Shown one piece after another: positions 55,836 to 64,000 of a stretch of DNA of 64,000 bases. Source of the DNA: Chloranthus sessilifolius (Eukaryota > Streptophyta > Magnoliopsida > Chloranthales > Chloranthaceae). The first letter of the stretch is position 1. Every line of letters starts with the position of its first letter. The notes under the pieces were generated by a model that made no database searches, had not been told where the DNA came from, and was given only the letters and a program-made list of their open reading frames with translations. The translations under genes were made by a program, and so were the position numbers. The DNA lies in assembly GCA_021018995.1 (NCBI GenBank), contig CM037590.1, positions 81,376,097 through 81,440,096 on the forward strand. Reading direction: 5' to 3'.

Positions 55836-57341
55836 TATCACCCTAGCGCTTCCCCTCTTGTTGGCCTTTCCTTTTATTTTGTTATTTTACTAACCATGTC
55901 TGTTTTTTGTTCTAATTTGCCGCTATTTTTTGCTATTTTTTGTTGTTTTTACTAACGTACTCACCCCTACGATTCAGTCCTTTAAGTGCCTCAGCCATTT
56001 GGCGGGCCTACTTGCGCCTTAAATTTCAGCTTTTACGATTCTAGTCATTTAAGACGCCTTAGCCGTTTGGTGGGCCCGCTCGCATTTATTTTCACGTCAT
56101 TTAAATTTTGGTCATTTACAAGCCTTAGCCGTTTGGCGGGCCTACTTGCGCACTTTATTTCGGTCATCATATTTCACCTTTGAACGTCGGCCCGCTGAGG
56201 CGGCACGGGTTTGTCATCCCTGACCCGATTTTGGACTTAATTTCACTCCCCTATAAAAATTTGTAATTAAAAGTGAACCAACAGTATGGGGAGATAATTG
56301 AATTTATTTTTGCGTTCTTGGGTAGTTTCCGGGGGGTTTAGGCACAGATACAATTTACCCGGTTCGAAGAAAGCTGACCCTAGTGGTGATGATCCTGAAA
56401 AGAACCACCCCTTCCAGTACCTGAGAAGGCGCTTGCGCCGGAGGTATATCGGTTGGGTTGCCAATTCCGATCAAGCCGTAAAACCCGCATTGGTGAGAGC
56501 GTAGAAAACCCAAAATTCAGCCGTGTATCCCTAGGAAACGGAAAGGAGGGACCCGATAACAAACATGAGCTCCGGAGCATTTCTCCCAAGAAACCAGTTC
56601 AAAGATCCACATTCGGGCTTGCTGTCCACTGTCAAATAGAACCTTTTGCCCGGCGTATATAATATATACGCCCAGCAAAATAGCCCCAGATTTACACAGG
56701 CGTATATAATATATACGCCCAACCAAAATCCCCAGATTTAAGCCAGGCGTATATAATATATACGCCCAGCCAAATCTGTACTTTTTTGGTCGGGCGTGCA
56801 TAATATATACGCCCAGTATATACTGGGCTGCACCAACCTGACCTGAGGCCCAATCCACCACCCCAATTCTCCGATTAGCGGTATTAGTGTCCGTGGTAGC
56901 CTCCCACATTCTCTAACACCCAATATGCCCCCGCCCAGTCAAAAGAAGGCGACTTCTTATTGATTTGCTTTGGGGATCGGGTCATTTGCGTGGATTCCCT
57001 CACCTTCAATAGAACGAAAGGGTTCCCTTTTGCTTCTTCCGAAGTGTGCCGGATCCCGCTGTGGGACCTACTAAAAGGTACATATATCGCCCGAAACGGG
57101 AGTTGACCCTAGGCACCAGGGCATCAGTCATCTAAGTAGAGGGGAGTTAATTGCAATTTGAAAAAAAAAAGAGAAAGAAAATCCTCATCTTCAAAAAAAT
57201 CCACCTTCAAAAAAAAAAGGGGAAAAATCAATCAAAATCAAAATTCAAAAATTACAAAATTCACTTTTCAAAACCAAAAAAAATCATTTTCCAAAACCCA
57301 AAAAAACACACAAAGAAAAACAATCAAAAATATACCTTGGC
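55836..57341 (+). other. Element D 5' leader
   Basis: No gene. It holds the three 70-bp-spaced repeats (about 55988-56150), four palindromes (56652-56814) and an A-rich stretch (57160-57330) just before gag. Confidence 0.8.
56652..56814. repeat. Palindrome cluster in element D leader (four copies)
   Basis: Perfect copies at 56652-56672, 56699-56719 and 56746-56766, spaced exactly 47 bases, and a variant at 56792-56814. One more copy than in C, so copy number varies between elements. Confidence 0.9.
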
Positions 57342-60300
57342 ATGACCGGCACTACGGCGACCTCAAACCCGGCCCGTAGGAGAAGAACTAGGAAGGTATT
57401 CGGCCCTTATCCGCGACATCAATACAACACTCGTCGGCGGATCAGGTCAAGAGCCGATACATCCCCACCGTCATCCCCTTCCCATTCCCGTATAGGAGAA
57501 GACCCGGTCTCCGACACCTTCACGCAAGCCAGGTTCGATATCACGGGCCCATTTGGAGCGCCCGTGTTCACTTCATCCTCATCTCCTTCCCTTACGTTCC
57601 CCCAACATACCCTTTTTTCATCCTCTACTGAAACCCCTCATTTCCCAACCGATCCTTACATCCCCATCTCCCATCCAAACACCATTACCGCATCCCCATA
57701 CTTCAAAAGACCCCCCAGGGAGTCCCATCCCCTGCCTACTTCCCACATTCCATCCCTCTCATCACCCATGCCCCCAACATCCTACATCCCATCCACCCCA
57801 TCTCACATACCATTCCCACCACATGGCCCATCCACATCCCAACATACCCCCCCATTTACCCAGGTCATGCCCAATTTCTCCCAACCACCTCCGTCCTTAA
57901 GTGATCCATCACCCCCCAATCTCACACCTGAGTCCATGCCCTCGATGGAGGACATGAGAATGATGTATGCCCTGTGGGCTGCTTCTCGCAACCCTACCTC
58001 TCAAACCCCGCATCCAAATTTCCAAAACCACCATACCCCATTCCCTCCTAACCATGCCCAACCACCCATCGTCCATACCTCCCAAAATCCCCCACCTCAA
58101 TTCCAGACCCAAACCCACACAAATCCATGGGCCCCAGCCCAAACACCTCTAGAGACATGGGCCCAGGCCCAAAACCCTCAAAACCCATGGGCCCAAGCCC
58201 AAGCCCACCAAACCCAGGCCCAGACCCAAGACCCTCAAAACCCATGGGCCCAAGCCCAAGCCCACCAGACCCAAACCCAAGTTCGAGCCCCCCAGGGCCC
58301 ATGGACCCAAACCTACCAAACTCAAACCCAGGGCCCATGGACCCAAACCCAGCCCCCTCATGGCCCAGTAGCCCAAACTCAACAAGTCCCATTGGCCCAA
58401 AGTCATATTAATCCCCACACCCAGGCCCAGGGTCCGTCGACAGGAGCCTTCCAAAACCATCAAACCCAAATCCCTCAAACCCAAGGCCCATCCGCCCACG
58501 CTCATCAAAGCCCATTCACTAACCCCATACCCCCTCACCAATACCCTTCATTCACCTATACCACTTATGCCCCCATCCCACTTCCAACGGGAAATCCAAT
58601 CCATCCCATCCCTCAAAATCACAACATCCCACCATCTCAATCACACCCCCATCACCCCCAGAATGTGCCACCAACTCAACACATCACTTACCCAAAAAAC
58701 GCTCACCCATTTATCCCTTCTCATCCCCTACAAACCATGTGGCCCCACCAAGTCATCCAACCCATCACCCCCCAAGTCCAAATAGCAGAGCTCGCCCTCA
58801 CCAATACCACGACCAACAGTACGAGGAGGATGAGATTCGCAACAGTGGAGGAACTGCCAGTTTTAACCCTCTCGGGCCCACCATCATCACACCTAGGGTC
58901 GAACCAAATCAAGGGGAAGCGGTCCGCCACACCTCAAGGAACCAAAGTGAAAGAACAAATAGCAGAATCTGACGGTGATGAAGATGGGAGGAATGGGACT
59001 ACACTCGACAGACTTTTCAGGCTTATGTCTATTCTCTGACGTCCCCCTGCCATAGAAATTCAAGATGCCATCATTTGATAAGTATAATGGCACTGGCAAC
59101 CCCATCGCCCACTTGAAATCTTACTGCGGGGATATGTGCCAGTATGGCGGAGATGAACGACTCCTCATCAAAGTGTTCTGAAGAGTTTGACGGGCCCGGC
59201 ACTGAGATGGTTCACATCCCTGGAACCATCCATGATAAAAAATTGGAAAGATCTGACACGCTTATTTCAAGAATAATATGTCTATAACATGGACATAGAA
59301 CCAAGGAAGTCAGACTTGGCCCAATTAAAGCAAAGACATGATGAAACATTCAGTGCTTACTTAGGTAGGTGGAGGGCCTTAGCCGCTCAGGTAACTCATC
59401 GAATTCCCGATGATGAGCAGATTGAATTGATAACCAAGGGAGCCCTCCCAGTCATCACAGAATTTTTATTATATCTGCAACAGTCAAGTTTTGCTGATCT
59501 GGTCCGAAATACCAACCGTTGTGAAGACGCCATTAGAGAGGGCAGGCTAGGAAGGAATGCGGCCAACGGGGCCACCGGGGTTTGAAAAGCAGCATAACAA
59601 AGAATTGAAAGAAGACCAGCGACAGAGGTACAGAACATTGTTTACCCCCAGGCCAATACCAACGCCCCCCCGATACAACTCTAGGTTACACAACCGCCCC
59701 CGACCCGTTTCGAGCAAGTACCAAGGCCAAGCAACGGACCAAGAGCCCCGTTTACCCCGGAACAGATGAAAGCGCGTTTCGAATGAGTATTCACCCCGTT
59801 GGGGCAATCCTTGAGTGTCTTACTGCCGGTGTTGCTACAGAAAGGCCTGGTCAATTTACTCTAACCTCGCTTGCCACCCCACCCAATACCAAGGAATTAT
59901 GATCCGAATCTGCATTGTAATTTTTACCAGGGACCGGGTCACCCTACGGACCGGTGCTTCCCGTTAAAGCGTGCGGTCTAAGATCTGATAGAGGCGGGAA
60001 AGATCATACCCCCGCCACTTCCCCAATGGCAGAACCAGAATATCCATCAAGCCCCTCTACCACCGCACCCAGGAGGCCCCAGGCCTAACATACATTAGAT
60101 AGAGGAAGAAGAAGAAGAGTTTGACCCTTCAGATTATATTAGCAATCAGGAGGAGTTTTTGCTCCCCAGGTCAAACGAAGATGAACTATTTGTTGGGGTG
60201 ATCGAGCCACTGTATCTCGCCGATTATTTTCCCATACCAGCTTGCCAAGAGGAGCCCTTAGATTTAGGGCAGTAGTTTTCCACCCCCGCTCCCGCCTATC

Positions 60301-62620
60301 AAATCTAAACGGGCACAGCCCCGCCGCAATCATACGCATATCCACCCCACGCCCAATTTATCCCATACACCCCTCCGTCACACATAAATCATCCTACTCC
60401 TTACGCGATTCTGCCATCCCCATATTATCCTACCCCATACACACCCTCAAGTCCCTCTACCCAATACAATGCTCCGCCATCCTCAAGTTACCCCATGCCA
60501 TACACGCCTTCAAGTCCCGCCACCCCATTTACCCCATACACCCCTCCATCACCCCCGAATTACCCCGCTCCATGCACAACTCCATCATCCTCAATCTATC
60601 CCATTTCATCTACCAACCCATCATCACCCCACCATGCCACAAACCCTTTATATCCCCCCATTCCACCCACTACCCCGCCATGTCCCGGTCACCCCGCTCA
60701 ATGCACTACTCCATCGCCCCCAATTTACCCCACTTCATCCACAAACCCATCACCATCCCATCATACCTCCCCATATACAAATCCTTCATACCCCCATCCC
60801 TCCAGCCCAGTCACACTCCCGCCATCCCTTCGCTATTTTGGCCCTAATCTAACTCCACCACCACCCAGACAAGCAACTCCTAACCCAATCCCCTCATCAC
60901 CCAATCACTACTGGTCCTACCATGCCCAGGTAACACCAGTACAAGCCTCCTTCGTGCCCATAACTCCAATTCTGTCAATTCCCCCCACTACCATTCCACC
61001 CCCCATTGGAGTTAACCTGGTCGAACCCGAGAAACCAGTATATCCAGCCCAATCCTCCCCGAAATCCTCACGCACCCCATTTCTCATCCCAAAACCTGCT
61101 TATGACCCGCATCAGGTACCTTTGAGCTATGAACAGACAGACATGAATGTCGGGTGCAACCAAGAAGAGGCTGTTGAATTTGTTACTCGATCGGGACAGA
61201 TTTTTGCCCAGCCAGAAGCATTAGGGGCAGTCAGAGGAGAAGAAAAGAAGAAACAACATGCCATAGGAAATCCCTTTGAAAAAATGGCCAGGGAACATAT
61301 ACTGGAGAAACAGCTCAAGAGAACGGCCGCACATATTACCGTGTGGGATTTATTGATCACGTCTCCACTCCACTTTCAAGCCCTAATGGGAGCGCTCAAG
61401 GACGCGCATGTCTCCACCCATGTAACTCCAGATGAAGTAGTGGAAATAATAGGGCAAGTGTTGGCCCCAAACGCCATCTCTTTCACCGATGCGGACCTAC
61501 CAATTGAGGGGAATGACCATTCTAAACCCCTGAATATAATAGTTGAAGTAGGGAACTTGGTGGTGCCGTTGGTCCTGATCGACAACGGGTCGGCGCTGAA
61601 TGTATGCCCTTTAAGGACGGCAATCAAAATTGGGGCGAACCTCGACACCTTCCGGCCATCCATATCAAGCGCACGGGGATTCGACAACACTAGAAGGGAA
61701 ATCATAGGAGAAGTAGACCTTGACCTGATCCTCAGACCGCAAACCTTCACCACCCCCTTTCAAGTGATGGACATCAAGTCTACCTTCAATCTGCTATTGG
61801 GCCGGCCATGGATATATAAGCTTGGAGCAATACCATCTACTCTACACCAAAAGCTCTGATATATCTCAGAAGGAAAAATTGTCACCATCTTAGGTGAGAG
61901 CAGAGAAGACATGGGGAAGAGCGCTCTGCACATTGAGAATCCGAAGGTGCTGAACGTACTGCACACAGCTGAGGACGCCGATCTCCATTGATTTGAGTAT
62001 GACTTCTCGAATGTTACCCTCGAACCAACTGAAAAGACCTTGGATAAAACTGGAGGAGGAATGGACGCAGCTGTGTTCATGCTCCACAGATGGGGCCATA
62101 AAAAAGGGAAAGGACTGGGCCCATGCCTTCAGGGAATAAGAGACCACGTCAAGGCCAAGGGGCAACAAACTAAATTCAGCTTAGGCTACAGGCCCAGAGA
62201 AGAGGAAGTCAGAGAAGCCAAGGAGAAGATGAGAGCCGCAGCAGCCGCCAAGGCCAGAGGAATCATCTTGGAAGAGGAACCTCACGCTCGCCCCCACATC
62301 CGTGAAACCTTTGTGAGCGCCGGGGTAGTAAAAATTGATCTGAATGGGGAGACGAGGGTAACCCACATAAGCCTACTTCAATCCACCCCACCAATCCCTA
62401 CATCATCCCCCCAGACTTCGAAATGGACTTAGCCGCCCTTTCCTTGTTTTAGGAAGAAGTGCCCCGATCCACCCCTCACTTCAGCACCAACCACTCTGGG
62501 CCCCTCCTGACCGTAGAGGATAAGGTCTCGGAGGATCCCTCTGTAAATATGTTGAGGGAAGAAATACAAGAGCCTACCGATGCCGCTCTTGATCAAAGAG
62601 GTAAAGGCCAAGCCTCGCAG
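57342..62620 (+). pseudogene. gag-pro: Element D gag-protease
   Basis: The start is ATG 57342 (MTGTTATSNPARRRRTRKVF); the first frame is open for 565 codons. It covers a basic N-terminus, Pro/Ser-rich segments, and a P/Q-rich minisatellite-encoded stretch (58110-58510, units like NPWAQAQAHQTQ). A frameshift near 58975 leads to the gag core (59066-59585) with FDKYNGTGNPIAHLKSY and DETFSAYLGRWRALAAQ. A zinc-knuckle-like HCNFYQGPGHPTDRC lies near 59915, then a long proline-rich linker. The 454-codon frame 60495-61859 holds the protease (VLIDNGSALNVCP near 61578-61616, LLLGRPWIYKLGAIP near 61790). A G-patch (GHKKGKGLGPCLQG) is at 62092-62133. Stops in the later part are mostly CGA to TGA or CAG to TAG. 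Confidence 0.87.
58110..58510 (+). repeat. Coding minisatellite in Tat gag (element D)
   Basis: Repeats of CCCATGGGCCCAAGCCCAAG with CCCACCAGACCCAGGCCC spacers encode Gln/Pro/Ala-rich units. Unit number and order differ among A, C and D. Confidence 0.85.
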
Positions 62621-62751
62621 GTGAGTAACTGGTCATCCTTGCCCCAACTCTTGAGAGCTGTCGAATGTCGTGAAAACTGCACCGACTCTCCAAAAAAAAA
62701 CAACCTGTAAAAAGTGAGGTTAGCCTCTGGACCACTTTACCTTGTGTATAG
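62621..62751 (+). other. Probable intron between protease and RT, element D
   Basis: The donor CTCGCAG-GTGAGT at 62621 is a textbook plant donor. The recurrent block ending CCTTGTGTATAG is at 62740-62751; an alternative acceptor is AATAAAG near 62836. The stretch contains in-frame stops and A/T-rich sequence, and RT coding resumes near 62812. Confidence 0.5.
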
Positions 62752-62811
62752 AAATACTCTGAAAAATCATAAAAGATCATAAAAATAGAAAAAATACCAA
62801 TTCCAAAAATA

Positions 62812-64000
62812 TTGTCCTTTAAAATTCCCAATAAAGTTAAAATCAATGTCGTGATACCCGTCCCACGTGAAGCCAGCCCCTTCCCTATAGAAATACAAGA
62901 AGAGGTAGGAGTCGCGAGTCTGGACGAGGAAGGCCAAACCGATGAGCTCCCCAATGAGCTCCTCAAACAATTTGTCGATTTTGAGCATGGCCCTACCCCG
63001 ATCGTCGTGTAGACAGAGGACGTCAATTTGGGCACCACAGAGGCCCCCAGAATCACCAAAATTGGAACGTCGCTGTCCCCTGAGCAGAGGAAAGGTATGA
63101 TAGACTTCCTTCGGTCATACCAAGACATCTTCGCATGGTCGTATGAAGACATGCCTGGTTTGGATACCGATCTGGTTGAGCATGAGTTGCCACTCTACCC
63201 CGATGTTAAGCCGGTGAAATAGAAGCTGAGATGACTCCGACCCGAATGGATGTTGAAGGTGAAGGATGAGGTCATTAAACAGTATGACGTAGGTTTCCTC
63301 ATGGTATCTAAGTACCCGCAGTGGCTAGCCAATATCGTTCCCATACCTAAGAAGGATGGAAAGGTTCGAATGTGTATCGACTTCCAAAATCTCAACAAGG
63401 CGAGCCCTAAGGACGATTTCCCACTGCCACACATCAACATCTTGGTCGATAACACTGCAAAGCATGGGATGCTCTCGTTTATGGATGGATTCTCACGATA
63501 CAATCAGATAAAGATGGTAGAGGTTGATCGCGAGAAGACAGGATTCATTACCCCCTGGGGAACCTTCTGCTACAAAGTAATGCCATTAGGGCTGAAGAAT
63601 GCTGGGGTGACCTATCAAAGAGCAATGACGGCCCTGTTCCACGACATGATGCACCGAGAGATCAAAGTATACGTCGACGACATGATTGCCAAATCACCAA
63701 AATGGGAGGACCACTTGATAAACCTTTAGAAGCTATTCGAGAGGTTGAGAAAATACAGATTGCAGTTGAATCCCTAGAAATGCGCATTTAGCGCTATGTC
63801 CGGAAAGCTATTAGGCTTTATTGTCAGTAGGAGAGGGATCGAGGTCGATCCGACCAAGATCAAGGCCATCACTGAAATGTCGCCACCATCTACAGAGAAG
63901 GAAGTCAGAGGCTTCTTAGGCAGGATCCAGTACATCAGCCAATTCATCGCACAGTTAACTCCGATATGCGCACCAATTTTCAAGCTGCTAAAAAAGGACT
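62812..64000 (+). pseudogene. pol: Element D pol, partial: RT
   Basis: RT of the Tat type, cut by the window end. It begins around MSFKIPNKVK, continues through GLDTDLVEHELPLYPD and the fingers, with active site YVDD at 63670-63681 and the thumb to beyond 63990. Stops at 63010, 63220 and 63229 and after 63727 are C-to-T changes; the one after KPVK (63220) is shared with C. RNase H and integrase lie outside the window. Confidence 0.88.

Larger units (their letters stand above)
54207..64000 (+). mobile_element. Element D: Tat/Ogre-like retrotransposon, 5' part
   Basis: A plus-strand Tat element from its 5' LTR through gag, protease, G-patch and most of RT, continuing past the window end. It is closely related to C but clearly a separate copy. 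There is no polypurine tract before 54207, and the LTR abuts an apparent intron of an antisense gene, so this is best read as an independent insertion with GGAAG (54202-54206) as the expected target duplication. Its being the shared 3' LTR of C cannot be fully excluded. Confidence 0.85.

Noticed and set aside
57909-58541. Several minus-strand ORFs opposite the P/Q-rich gag repeats
   Set aside because: They are by-products of the repeat composition; the plus-strand frame carries gag.

Overview
The window is repeat-dense plant nuclear DNA. It is built almost entirely from nested, decayed LTR retrotransposons of two Ty3/gypsy lineages. Tat/Ogre-like elements are recognised by a tRNA-Arg-type primer site, a second archaeal-type RNase H after the normal one, and a probable intron between protease and reverse transcriptase. 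Athila-like elements are recognised by a tRNA-Asp-type primer site, 2.0-2.6 kb LTRs and space for an extra ORF after integrase. I see no intact host gene, tRNA, rRNA or CRISPR. The composition suggests a flowering plant with a large genome, probably pericentromeric heterochromatin; the species cannot be read from the sequence.

Layout. Element A (Tat, minus strand) runs from about 900 to 10186 and continues at 23184-23681. Element B (Athila, minus, 10187-23178) sits inside A's gag repeat and is flanked by the duplication GGTAT. Element C (Tat, plus) starts with its 5' LTR at 23682 and interrupts A. Element E (Athila, plus, 35291-49197) sits inside C's integrase, flanked by GTTAC; C's integrase resumes at 49203 and ends at 49681. 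C's 3' region holds an antisense plant-mobile-domain-like ORF (52766-51076) and the last exons of a second antisense spliced gene (54148-53512). That gene is cut by the LTR of element D (Tat, plus, 54207 to the window end). Bases 1-899 are unassigned.

How the parts relate. A, C and D encode gag, a protease with a DNGS active site, a G-patch, RT, RNase H, archaeal-type RNase H and integrase, as far as each is present. E encodes gag, protease, RT, RNase H and integrase. B has lost RT, RNase H and most of integrase, but keeps both LTRs, its primer site and its target duplication. All coding regions are broken, mostly by C-to-T or G-to-A stops at former CAG, CAA, CGA or TGG codons.

The most interesting pattern is regulatory. 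Each family carries its own short sequence motif in arrays, in the LTR upstream of the TATA box and again just upstream of an accessory ORF. The motif is TCGATAGGTT in B, CTCGCG in E, and a 21-base palindrome (GGCGTATATA, one A, then the complement) in the Tat elements, where a third cluster lies in the 5' leader. This suggests copied promoter or operator modules linking LTR and accessory-gene expression.
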